Assembly: GCF_003573695.1 (NCBI RefSeq)
Contig: NC_039360.1
Coordinates: 65,535,911-65,599,910, forward strand
From: Papaver somniferum
Lineage: Eukaryota; Streptophyta; Magnoliopsida; Ranunculales; Papaveraceae
DNA: 64,000 nt
Direction: 5' to 3'
Shown: positions 23,201 to 32,644 of the stretch, piece after piece
Layout: every line of letters begins with the position of its first letter
How positions within the stretch are numbered: the first letter of the stretch is position 1
Notes under the pieces: model-generated
The model's database searches: none
What the model was told of the DNA's origin: nothing
Seen by the model: the letters and a program-made list of their open reading frames with translations, nothing else
Program-made: the position numbers and the translations under genes

Positions 23201-24002
23201 TAAAGAGAAAGATTTCAACCGTAGAAAATTTCTCATTGCTATAAAGAAACTAATAGAACGACCGATTATTTAAATGAAATACAGTCTTTTACCTTTGAGG
23301 AGAAGGTTAAAAATGAGGTTTTTTATCCAGGTTTTAAGGAATTTTTTGCGAGTAACATAAGTCAAACGGTCTATGCAAAGATGAGAAAATCTTTTAGCAG
23401 TCAGTTGTTTTTGTTTTGCCCGCTCTTAGCCAACCTTATCGTGTTAAATAATAATAAAATGAAATGTGTTAATATATATTGTGTTACCGAGTCTGCTAAT
23501 TTAGAACAAGAGACTCAATTGAGATCGAAATAAAACATATTTAAGAGAAATGTTGATGGTTCGTGTGGGAAGAAGTACAAAACAAATTTCCTTCATCGGC
23601 AAAGATATTGTTCTACAAATATATACCTAATCACATTAATTAGCAAAAATTGAGGATCAGTTGGCATAGTTATTCTCACACTATCTCTAATTTTAGTATT
23701 TATTATTTTTTATTAAATCCAAATGATAAGGAAATTGTAGCTAACTTTTTGGTTATATATTTTTTTATAAAGCTCTACATTTTAGTAGAAATGAGTGCAT
23801 TCTGAAATACCAAACCTCATCATCTATCAGTTTTAATTTTGACCGTTTATATTTTACGGATGATCCTCAATATAATAAATGGTGAAGTTATACGATTGTG
23901 TTTATTCTTGGCAGGAATGCAGAGCAATATAAAGAAAAAAACATATTAAGTAAACATGAATTAAATAAGAAAAAAAGGTTTTTATCAAAAGTATTAAAAA
24001 AA
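23201..24002. other. No gene seen
   Basis: AT-rich. 23760-23850 resembles 9950-10070 (see that entry), suggesting a shared dispersed repeat that in both cases lies to the left of a REL copy. Confidence 0.4.
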
Positions 24003-24147
24003 GCTCTTGGTTGGTAACCTAGCAACAAGCTGGGCTCCAACACCTTTTTGAATAGCAATGCCTAATCTATGAAAAATAAAACTACCAACACCACTACTAG
24101 TATCATTGCTAATTAAAAAATTCTTCAGACGCTTGAAAAAACACTAA
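24003..24147 (-). pseudogene. Third REL-type copy, extreme C-terminus only
   Basis: Minus-strand frame with FFKRLKNFLISND, SSGVGSFIFHRLG and IQKGVGAQLVARLP, close to the end of the second copy (NRLKNFLASND ... VARLP). Only about 47 codons are kept, and the homology stops abruptly at 24147. The three copies share the same 3' end and strand but different 5' limits, the pattern expected of 5'-truncated target-primed insertions. Confidence 0.6.
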
Positions 24148-25079
24148 CTTTAAATTTATTATCCGAATAATCATGTTAACGATTCTTTTGATAATTGTTG
24201 TTCGTTCATACAATAAATCATGACAAATCATGCTTTAAAAAAATAAAAAAAAATAATCGTGACAAATATACAAGAATAGTGTGAATTGTGAACCCAATCT
24301 GACATAGAATAAATTTGAAGTGAAGAAAGATAAATCTCCCCCACAAATTGGGAGCATATGTTATGGTTTATTTTAATATTGGAGCTATACCGTTGAAGAT
24401 GTCGCAAAAAGTGCTTAGAAAATTTCTGCCCGCTAGCTTTACTGTGTGTATACTGTATACATGCAAGAGGAAATTAAGGCATGGAAATACAATTGCACGC
24501 CTGTGATGCGACTGTGGGTTGGTTAATCTGGACTTCAAAGAGCCAAAGAAAAATTGTGCCTCATTCATCACTGCATGCATACTTAGTCAGAAGAAGAACA
24601 CCAACAACTATATGGTTAATTTTTCTTTCCCTTTTTCCTCATTTTATCGTTTACATTCCCTTATAGAGAAAGCTCAATAAATCAAGCAATTTCATTTTTT
24701 TCCTTATTGAAAGACATCGGTTAATCACAACTTGATTAACTAAACTAAGATTCATAATTGGTTGTATTAGTTCTTTGGATGTTAAAGTAAGAGTGGAGAC
24801 AAATAATCGCAATCAAGACTAATTTTGCAGATTAAAACATATAGTAGTTCGTTGATTAAGACTATTAAGTCTCTAAAATATAGAGTATAAGGAATTAGAA
24901 TACGATATTGAGACTTTTTCCCAGAACGCAATTGATTTTTAAGATCATTTCCGGCTTTAGACAAAGAAGAATGAGATGAATTGTATCAATATTCAGACTC
25001 TTTTGTGTATATAGCAAGGTAAGGAGACTTTGTCTTAATTTGTTTTGTAAAGATCTAACCAACCGCTCGAATATGTTTT
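24148..25079. other. No gene seen
   Basis: Short frames (24481-24666 plus; 24782-25086 minus) show no domain or composition signal. The right part may already be plastid spacer. Confidence 0.4.
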
Positions 25080-25572
25080 TATTCATAGTTGGAAGTTCTT
25101 ACGACATAATAGATCCGTTATTTTTGAGAAAAGGAAAGAAGTCTTTTCAATATTCCTTGAGTTCAAGGAGACATTATTAATCATGTAATAAAGTATAAAA
25201 TAGAACAAAGAAAGATTTTCGATTTGATTCCATAGTGATTCAAAAAGAGTTTACTTTATGCAATGAACGAAATTCCACTATAAAGTTTGTTCTTTTTACT
25301 TTACTCAATATTACTTTACTTAATAGTTGTTCAATGAATCTGTTGATTCAAAATAACGGAATCGGTAGATGTTACAGATGATGGATCACTAGATCAATCT
25401 TTTTTCTACTTCTGTCACCCTATCTTTGTTAGTGCCGTCTATAACGATTGATGAATCAAAAACTTTTAATTGGAGCAGATTTGTCAGTTTATTTTTTTTT
25501 CATGTAATGTAAACTTAGGTAAATATTTTATCACCATATGTATAAAAAGAACGTATCTTATTTAGCTCATTT

Positions 25573-25668
25573 ATGCCTACTCTAACTAGTTATTTCGGTT
25601 TTCTACTGGCGGCTTCAACTATAACTCCCGCTCTTTTTATTGGTCTGAGCAAGATACGACTTATTTGA
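25573..25668 (+). pseudogene. petL: Plastid petL copy in nuclear DNA, frame intact
   Basis: A 31-codon frame starting [15 protein letters not shown] and ending LSKIRLI matches the length and sequence style of cytochrome b6f subunit VI, a single-pass thylakoid membrane peptide. The normal plastid neighbour petG follows 178 bases downstream. The frame is unbroken and starts with ATG, but it lacks a transit peptide and nuclear promoter and sits beside a broken petG, so expression is not expected. Two residues in the membrane span (Ser at 15, Pro at 19) look unusual for this subunit and suggest decay, judged from memory of the family. Confidence 0.85.
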
Positions 25669-25846
25669 AATGAATTGAATGAACAATTCAGAAAAAAACT
25701 TTTCCTGTGATATTCTAGTTCTAGGTATTCTATAGTGACTTCCCGCGTCAATTTTCAATTCTTGATCATTCAGATTCATTTATCGATTCATATTTATATT
25801 TAATAATAAAAATTACCTCTCTTTTTCCCCTTTCAAACAAACCGAA

Positions 25847-25960
25847 ATGATTGAAGTTTTACTATTTGGAATCGTGTTAGGTCTAATTCCTATTACTTAG
25901 GCTGGATTATTCGTAACTGCATATTTACAATACAGACGCGGTGATCAGTTGGACCTTTGA
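25847..25960 (+). pseudogene. petG: Plastid petG copy with in-frame stop
   Basis: Frame of 37 codons, the normal length of cytochrome b6f subunit V: MIEVLLFGIVLGLIPIT, then TAG at codon 18 where Leu is expected, then AGLFVTAYLQYRRGDQLDL and the stop at 25958-25960. One base change (TTG to TAG) accounts for the stop. The rest is well preserved, so the transfer is not very old. Confidence 0.9.
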
Positions 25961-26073
25961 TTAAGTAACATCTCGTTTTTGATTGACCTCCTCCTTTTTT
26001 AATTCACATGAGGTCAAATTAAGGTTTCTGTTTAAGTTGGTGGAGTTATTTAATTGTAATTCAAGAACAGAAT

Positions 26074-26147
26074 CACGCTCTGTAGGATTTGAACCTACAA
26101 CATCGGGTTTTGGAGACCCACGTTCTACCGAACTGAACTAAGAGCGC
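26074..26147 (-). tRNA. trnW-CCA: Plastid trnW-CCA copy in nuclear DNA
   Basis: On the minus strand the 74 bases start GCGCTCTTAGTTCAG and end CAAATCCTACAGAGCGTG. Acceptor arm GCGCTCT pairs with AGAGCGT, the anticodon loop reads CTCCAAA with anticodon CCA, and the T-loop is TTCAAAT (one change from the usual TTCGAAT). The cloverleaf looks intact. It lies 113 bases after petG on the opposite strand, as in plastomes. Being an insertion, transcription by nuclear Pol III would need internal A and B boxes; this is unproven. Confidence 0.9.
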
Positions 26148-26266
26148 CTTCTTATCATAATAGATAAGACCATAAAAAAGTATTATGTTTGTAGGCCCAA
26201 TAAACTTTGCATGTCCATAGTATCATAATGTATGTACAATTAGGATCGATCTCAACTACTGTCCGC

Positions 26267-26837
26267 GGGCAAGGAAATTTTGAATCATGGGTAAAAGACC
26301 CTTCACATGTAAGACCGATTGCGCATGCAATTTGGTATCCTCATTTTGGTCAACCGGCGATGGAAGCATTTACTCGAAGGGTGCTCTCGGACCAGTGAAT
26401 ATTGCATATTCTGGTGTTTATCAGTGGTGGTATACAATTGGCTTACGCACTAATGAAGATCTTTATATCGGGACTCTTTTTAATGATTTTTTTCTGCCAT
26501 ATCCTTAATTGTGGGTTGGTTACACCTGCAACCGAAATGGAAACCAAGCATTTCGTGGTTTAAAAATGCCGAATCTCGCCTAAATCATCATTTGTTAGGA
26601 CTCTTCGGAGTAAGTTCCTTGGCTTGGACGGGGCATTTAGTTCATGTTGCTATTCCTGGATCCAGGGGGAGTACGTTAGATGGAATTTCTTAGATGTATT
26701 ACCACATCCTCAAGGGTTAGGCCCACTTTTTACAGGTCATTGGAATCTTTATGCTCAAAATCCCGATTCTGATAGTCATTTATTTGGTACCGCTTAAGAG
26801 GCGGGAACTGCCATTCTAACTCTTCTCGGGGAATTGC
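26267..26837 (+). pseudogene. psaB: Plastid psaB fragment (photosystem I P700 apoprotein A2)
   Basis: Consecutive frames read [32 protein letters not shown], then [56 protein letters not shown] and [12 protein letters not shown], which together follow PsaB over about 190 residues in the first half of the 734-residue protein. At least three frame changes (near 26385, 26500 and 26670) and substitutions break it. The copy ends at GTA-ILTLLG-like sequence at about 26835. No start or end of the gene is included, and trnP and psaJ, the true plastid neighbours of trnW, are absent. Confidence 0.9.
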
Positions 26838-27745
26838 GGTAGTTTGGGATGAGATGAGGGCTATCGCTTCAATGAATTTACCTTGGATGGCTGCAGGGGA
26901 TTTCAATGTTATTATAAATGGTAATGAGAAGTATGGAGGGAAACATCCTACTGAAAAACAATGTAAAGAACTCAGAACAGTGATGGAGCAATGTCAATTA
27001 ATTGATCTTGGTGCTGCTGGCCCTCGACTGAAATGGAACAATAAGCGTACTGGTATGGTAAATATTTGGGAGAGATTGGACCGCGTTCTTGCAGATGAGG
27101 AGTGGATTAATCTTCATCAGGTAGCGCAGGTAAAAAATATCTCTTACTTCAATTCTGATCACCGTGCTATGCTTATTGATATGCATCCTTGTTTTAAGAA
27201 AAAACCTAGACCATATCGATTAGAAGCCATTTGGACAGAAGACCCTAGTAGATTCACCAAGGTTGTAAAAGATTGTTGGCCTGTAGGTTCCACTTTATCT
27301 GGGCCTGATGCTTTTATTGCTAATGTTCAAAAATTCCGGCATGAGTCTAAGAAATGGGATAAACAAGTGTATGGTCATTTGTTTGGACAGATCACGGATG
27401 CTAGGCTTAAATTAGATAATGCTCAGATGGCTTTTGAGTGCAATCCATCTATTCCTTATAAGGGCACTTTGAATTTATGTCTGCATGAGTATCTAAAACT
27501 TCTTAAAGCTGAAGAACTGTTTTGGAAACAAAAGTCCAGGAATACGTGGTTAAAGGAAGGAGACTTAAACACTAGGTTTTTTCATACCTCAACTCTTATT
27601 CGTAGGGGGAAAAATCGTATTTGTATGTTAAAAACTGATAATGGGGCTTGGCTTGATCGAGATGAGGACCTTGAACAACATATAGCTCTCATTTTGCATC
27701 TTTGTTTAATCAGCAGGTAAATACAATCGACTATATTCAGGACCT
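26838..27745 (+). pseudogene. LINE endonuclease (EEP) C-terminal half and linker to RT
   Basis: Open for 288 codons from 26854, although homology begins a few codons earlier (VVWDE before the Met), so that Met is not a true start. Motifs: GDFNVI at residues 16-21, RLDRVLADEEW at 74-84, and the catalytic SDHRAM at 101-106, all of the exonuclease-endonuclease-phosphatase fold that nicks target DNA in L1-type elements. The linker KQKSRNTWLKEGDLNTRFFH (about 220-239) normally precedes RT. A frame change near 27680 is followed by HFASLFNQQVN in another frame, and the element stops at about 27745. The N-terminal half of the nuclease and all of RT are missing. Confidence 0.8.
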
Positions 27746-27859
27746 TAAGAGCAACTGCAGTGGTACGACTATAACCAAAGATCAAAGACCAAAACGAAAG
27801 ATCAAATATGAGTTTAGTCTGCACTGTGACGCTAGGGTAGAGGAGTATATTTAGTCGAG

Positions 27860-28090
27860 CGGATATATAATCTACGCTTGGTTGTGGAACGTACATATAA
27901 AGTTCGTCCCGTTGAGACGTAGATATAATGTACGCTTGTTGTGGGGCGTTGATAAAGATTACGCCCGTTGTGGGGCGTGCATATAATTTACGCCGGGAGA
28001 AGAGGCGTTGGTATAATCCACGCCTGTTGGGGAGAATGGGTAAACGACCGCCTGAATGAGGCGTAGGTATAATCTCCGCTCAGCTGCACA
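27860..28090. repeat. About eight imperfect 29-bp repeats with self-complementary core
   Basis: Units such as TATAATGTACGCTTGTTGTGG (start) and TATAATTTACGCCGGGAGAAG follow each other at 28-30 bp. Each begins TATAAT..ACGC and ends near GGCGT(T/A)GG, so ACGCC and GGCGT can pair inside one unit. The left flank (27748-27840: GAGCAACTGCAGTGG ... GATCAAAGACC) resembles a transposon end, but I found no matching right end. Confidence 0.55.
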
Positions 28091-28489
28091 AACGTAAACG
28101 GCACGTGAGGCATGAACCATAATTTTTGAACCTTAATTTTTAGTTTGTTTAGTGCTTCATATTTTTTATCTTACCTTTTTATAAAGGGTTTGTTACATGC
28201 AGAGTTACATGCATGCTTGGATCGTGTAATATCAAATCGTATGTGGCTTAATGAATGTGTTAGGCTATACATGACTCAGCTAGTTTAGAGTCAGAGTCAT
28301 ATCAAAAAAATTCTACTGTCAGAAACTTGAAATTTACAAATGAGGCGAAGGTATTAGGTCCTCTCATCATGGGGAGTTAACTATAAGCGCTTCATGTAAA
28401 GCGTACTTTATATACACGCCCGGTGACAAACGAAGATTATACGTCCGCTCGATTACAAACGATGTTTTATAAATATCTTTTTCACAAAT

Positions 28490-29295
28490 AATTTAATTAT
28501 TTGAGCTAAGAAGCATTACATGCTATTTCTTGCGGCAAGTCTCATGGCTTGACTTGTAACATATGACTTGCACGTGATTGGTCAAAATAAATAGGTCTTG
28601 CAAGCAAGACCCACTCAACAACTTGCTACATATTTTCCACGAAAATACTCAAGACATCAAACATGTCACAAACTGGGGGATGTTCATCAGGGTATCGGTC
28701 TGGCGGTTTACAGCGTGCGGCCTGCAACACGCCCGTTATGAGAAAATGTCAGGAAAGGCGGACAGTTAGTGGCAACAGAGAAGTAGTGGGTGTAAACCGA
28801 CCCGTCTTCCCTCATAGTAAGGTGTGGTTTTTCAACATTTTTACACGATCCCCATTTCTCCATAACTCAACTATTTCCACTTCCTATGAGATCAGGGTGC
28901 GTTCAACTATGACTTATATAAATAGGTTTTCAACCTATTTCAACCGACAACGGTTATCAACACAAGTATCCCGAAAACACTAAGAACTTATAGCTTACAT
29001 TCCACAAGCAAGTTCTACATTCTGATACAAGTCATAAAACATTCACACCTTCATAATTCAACATTCTGATCTCAACACCTTCTTCGCTTCCCTCCCTAAG
29101 ATCAACCCTTATCCTTCATTTTGTGACCGAAGCAAGACTGGAACAACCATTTCTTGGTTTAAGCCAGAATTGTACAGATTGATCTCTCGAATATAAGGTA
29201 CTCATGTGCATTACATTTGTTTAGGGTTTAGATTCGTTTCTCAGCGGCACACCTAACTTACCATTTCCACCAGAATCAGTTTTTACCCCAAAACA
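28490..29295 (+). mobile_element. A-family LTR, 3' part only
   Basis: Collinear with the 3' part of the LTRs of element A: CACGAAAATACTCAAGACATCA, ACAAACTGGGGGAT.TTCATCAGGGTAT.GGTCTGGCGG and TTTAGGGTTTAGATTCGTTTCTCA (each read in shorter pieces), ending CCCCAAAACA at 29295. The 5' part of the LTR is not recognisable to the left, and no internal sequence follows; the next base belongs to the O LTR. It is a diverged copy, with clearly more differences from A than A's two LTRs show. Confidence 0.6.
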
Positions 29296-29952
29296 CATAC
29301 GGGTATGCATACTGTGCTATATCCAGACAATGATTAATTGTTCTAAACTCACATTTCAATCACTGAAAGATTCTTAGAAGACGACAATAACTGTCTCACA
29401 CAAACTATTAGCTTATAAGAAATTTCAAGTGATCGAATGATCAATACGAAACATTTTGAGTCTACGTCAAATGATTGTCTCACACAAATCACCTAAGATG
29501 TTACCAGGCAATTTTCACATGATCATATTTTGACTTTCGTCGAGAATAATGATGAATGTAGTTAAAACAAAAAGCTTTCCAACATATATTTCGAGAAAGA
29601 TATAAGTAAGTTAAACTCAGCTCGAAATATCAAATGTGTATAATATTAAAGTCTATATAGCTACACGACTTAGTCTCAATAGGATATAGAATATAATAGA
29701 CTTTTGAGTGATAGATGAGTTCAAGTCTCCACATATCTTTTGTTGATGAAGTTCCTCTAATCTCCCCTTAGTAGATCTTCGTCTTCAATCGATGAACGTC
29801 ATGAGGTCTAAAGCTCAACTACACATTCTATCCTAATCCGAGACATAGCTATAAGTAGACTAGAAATCAAGACTTATAGTTTTGACAACCAAACTTGACA
29901 AACAAGCTTGAGATAGCAATGCTTGTGAGTTCGACCGAGCAGTGCTTTAAAA

Positions 29953-29965
29953 ATCTCCCCCTTTG
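29953..29965 (-). other. Polypurine tract of O
   Basis: On the minus strand CAAAGGGGGAGAT lies directly before the 3' LTR start (which is mutated here: TTTTAAAGCACTGC for TGTTAGAGCACTGC). It is the plus-strand DNA primer site in LTR elements. Element B has the same tract intact at 51205-51217. Confidence 0.75.
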
Positions 29966-31188
29966 TCAATTTTAGTGACAAAACTATCAATACATATGGA
30001 TTAAAAAATAAATAAACTTTGTAGCTTCTCATCCAAATGCTTGATTTTCTTGGTTCTTCAACATTCCTTTAATTCTTCGTCACTCCAAATACTCCAGTGA
30101 TTCTGAACGTGTTCAATTCAGCATCATAGTTGTTGAAGATCCGTAGCCATAACAATAAGAAAACAGTTGTTCTCAATTATTGTTATACAATGTCATAATA
30201 TTATTACACAACATCAAAGTTCAATTGTATCACAACTTTGACAATAATACTATGGTGATATGTATCACTCCCCTTTAGTCAATAATTCATCTCACAATGA
30301 AATCCACCCCCCCTTACATAATGATCTGTAAACAATATGTATGTAGTGTGAACTAAAAAATAATTCTCCCCCTTTTTTTCAATATAAATTGGAAAAGGTA
30401 CGAAAACTAGTGGGATCATAATGAAATTCTCAAAGAGATAATTCATGATTAAAAGAGAACATATCAACTTTATTTCGATGATTTCACATAGTCGAAACTT
30501 AGTGTATTCATCAAGGAATTTATAAAGATACAATATAACTCTTACAATATTCCACAACACTCCCCACAAAGATTTGGTAATATAGCAGAAGTTCAATTAA
30601 GAACTCTCCCCCATAAAGTGTCATTCCCGAAAGAACAACAAGAACGACCTTACTTTTACAAGAAAAGAAGGATTTCTTTGGACATTAAAAAATCACATGA
30701 AACATGAATCTGTATCCAGAAAACTCAATAAAATTAACCACAAGGGAACCTTAATGATTAATTTAATTAGAAATGCTCAACATAAGAAAACTTACAGAGC
30801 CATACAGTACTTTCACATACAAGTGGATCAGGGAAAGATCAAAACTGCGGAATACTCAAAAGTTCATTCTATCTTTTATCAATATTTGCATAATGACATA
30901 ATAGACTTAACTTTTGACATATGTAGGACAATCATAGTTCACGGACGTAAACACACATATCCCATAATATTTTATTTTTTTGCAATATATAAAACCAATA
31001 AAGATTAATACTGCAAAATCATCTTCAAAATAACTTAGAATTTAAACAAATAAATCTGAAACATTGTAAGGTGAAAATCGTTGGAAATAGCTATGTGTAA
31101 TCACAATATTTGCTATTTCAAACCCTAGTTATCCTTCTTAAAACCCAAGAATAAATTCTCATAAGAAGTTTCCTGGACATAACAAAAA

Positions 31189-31683
31189 TCAAGTTTCTTT
31201 GATAACTTCAGACCTTTGAAAGACTCCATCATAAAAGGTATCACTGATATCCTTGATTCTTTTGACCGTGGAGATTCCATGTCCATGGGTTAAAACATTT
31301 ACTTTTCGATCAACAATACAGGCAAGCTGCCTAGCTTTGATGCAGTCCACGATGAGTTTCTTCTGATTCCGTATCAATACCTTTTTATTTTCAAAGATTT
31401 TGGTTTGACAATCAATGAGTTGATTTATTTGCAGTTGAAGGTTTGCAAATTCGACCTTTGAGTCATTCTGAAAAAGAATTAAATCCTTGATAGATTCACC
31501 AATCCAGGAGGTGTACTCTTTCCTTGCAATCATCTTTTTCAAAACAAGTTCTTGAACTGAATCGCATCCTTTAATGTCTTCTTCCATCTCAAGATTCACC
31601 ACTTCCTGAGGTCTTGAAGAGTTTTCCATATGTTTTTTTATTAGGGATGGAAAAACAATATAATATATATATGTTACGAACAA
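31189..31683 (-). CDS. Second small ORF of O, coiled-coil protein of unknown role
   Basis: A 164-codon frame; the Met at residue 19 (MENSSRPQEVVNLEMEED) is the more natural start because the first 18 residues are hydrophobic and unlike the rest. The product is charged and helical, with a heptad-like stretch (residues 75-115: FANLQLQINQLIDCQTKIFE). No catalytic motif is visible. It lies between gag and the 3' region, on the element's coding strand, where autonomous relatives would have pol or an envelope-like ORF. Element B has a shorter coiled-coil frame in the same place (about 49710-49853), which suggests a shared but fast-changing second product. Confidence 0.4.
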   Translation of the reverse strand: MFVTYIYYIVFPSLIKKHMENSSRPQEVVNLEMEEDIKGCDSVQELVLKKMIARKEYTSWIGESIKDLILFQNDSKVEFANLQLQINQLIDCQTKIFENKKVLIRNQKKLIVDCIKARQLACIVDRKVNVLTHGHGISTVKRIKDISDTFYDGVFQRSEVIKET

Positions 31684-32038
31684 GAAAAGGACACCCTTGT
31701 TGTGGAAACCCTATAAACTCCTAAGCATAAGACACTGATGTTTGTGGACCAGTTATGGAAGGTTAATGGATTAGAAAAGATCCAATAACAAGGAAATGCA
31801 CCATGTTTTCAAATATCTCATATTTTCATAGCTCAATAATTAAAAGGTTTACTTTAAATCGGAGCACATGAAAAATATACAATAGTTACTAGGAGTCAAG
31901 ATATGACTCAACATTCACATATTAAGAAGACAACTATTTCAAACACAAGACAGATGGTAACCTGCAGTAGACTTGAGCATCTCGCAAATATCATACTTGC
32001 AACTCTCAAGTTAGATACAAGGATAAAATTACCTAGAG

Positions 32039-32639
32039 CTAGATAGCAGAGTGATATGTAATCCCACCATGAATATTGAAAGACGAGTTGTAAATACCAT
32101 CTGAATGTTTGAGCCTTGGATTCCTTGCCTTCCTTCGGTTATTTTTTATTCCAGAGGAATTAGACATAAACCTTTTATAATATCCATCAGAGGGATTTTT
32201 CTGAGGATTAAGTCTAGGACCTCTAGAGATTGGTTCCATAGGATCAGAGTTGAGAGATCTCCATCTCCTAGACTTAGATTTAGCATACTTATTCTCATAA
32301 ACAACAGAAATGTGTACATTTTTGGCACAGAGATTAGCACCATTAAGAGGGACACGATTCCTATAGAGATTTCTAGAAGAGTGACCTTGGAAACCTTGTG
32401 CATGAGAGATCTGGTTTTCTACAGGAATGAAATCCATTGTAGATGTTGTCAAACAATTTACTCTGTCGACGGTAAAAAGAAGTAGATTTTAAAGATCAGA
32501 AATCTGTTTGTTTCTAGCAAAACAATATGAATCATAATGATTTCTTTTTCCACAGAAGGAACAGGTTCGTGGAAGAGAGACATCATAAGGAATTTTTTTT
32601 CGACTCGTAGCCCTTTTAGAAGACTACAAGATGTGTAAA
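32039..32639 (-). pseudogene. Gag C-terminal part of O with CCHC knuckle
   Basis: Downstream of A's insertion point on the minus strand. About 32577-32530 encodes CSFCGKRNHYDSYC (CX2CX4HX4C), followed by a stop near 32490 and then an open frame (32452-32039, 137 aa) rich in Arg, Asn and Ser, typical of a gag tail. The upstream parts of this gag are at 44859-45062 and 54220-54669. Stops make it non-functional, quite apart from the insertions. Confidence 0.7.
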
Positions 32640-32644
32640 CATGT

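Larger units (their letters stand above)
25080..26837. other. Chimeric plastid-DNA insertion (NUPT)
   Basis: Contains petL, petG and trnW-CCA in their normal plastid order and orientation, then, without trnP or psaJ, a piece of psaB that in plastomes lies tens of kilobases away. The right edge is sharp: psaB ends at about 26835 and LINE coding sequence begins at once. The left edge is uncertain; 25280-25480 reads like psbE-petL spacer. The genes carry stops or frameshifts, so this is a nuclear copy and not plastid sequence. Confidence 0.85.
29296..32644 (-). mobile_element. O: gag-only Sirevirus-like element, left segment (3' LTR part and 3' internal region)
   Basis: Minus-strand element split into three segments by insertions A and B. 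This segment has the 5' part of the 3' LTR (29296-29952; the LTR is cut at the A-family LTR), the polypurine tract complement ATCTCCCCCTTTG (29953-29965), the family's 3' internal region (to about 31180), a 164-aa ORF and the gag C-terminus. The segment ends with CATGT at 32640-32644, the target duplicated by A. Confidence 0.85.

Noticed and set aside
25573..25668. petL as a functional nuclear-transferred gene
   Set aside because: No transit peptide, no nuclear promoter seen, and the copy sits in a scrambled plastid fragment next to broken petG and psaB.
27860..28090. Possible CRISPR-like array
   Set aside because: Units are contiguous and imperfect with no unique spacers, and the surroundings are clearly plant nuclear DNA.
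32105..32485. 126-codon plus-strand ORF
   Set aside because: Antisense to the gag C-terminus of O, which has the zinc knuckle and the family context.
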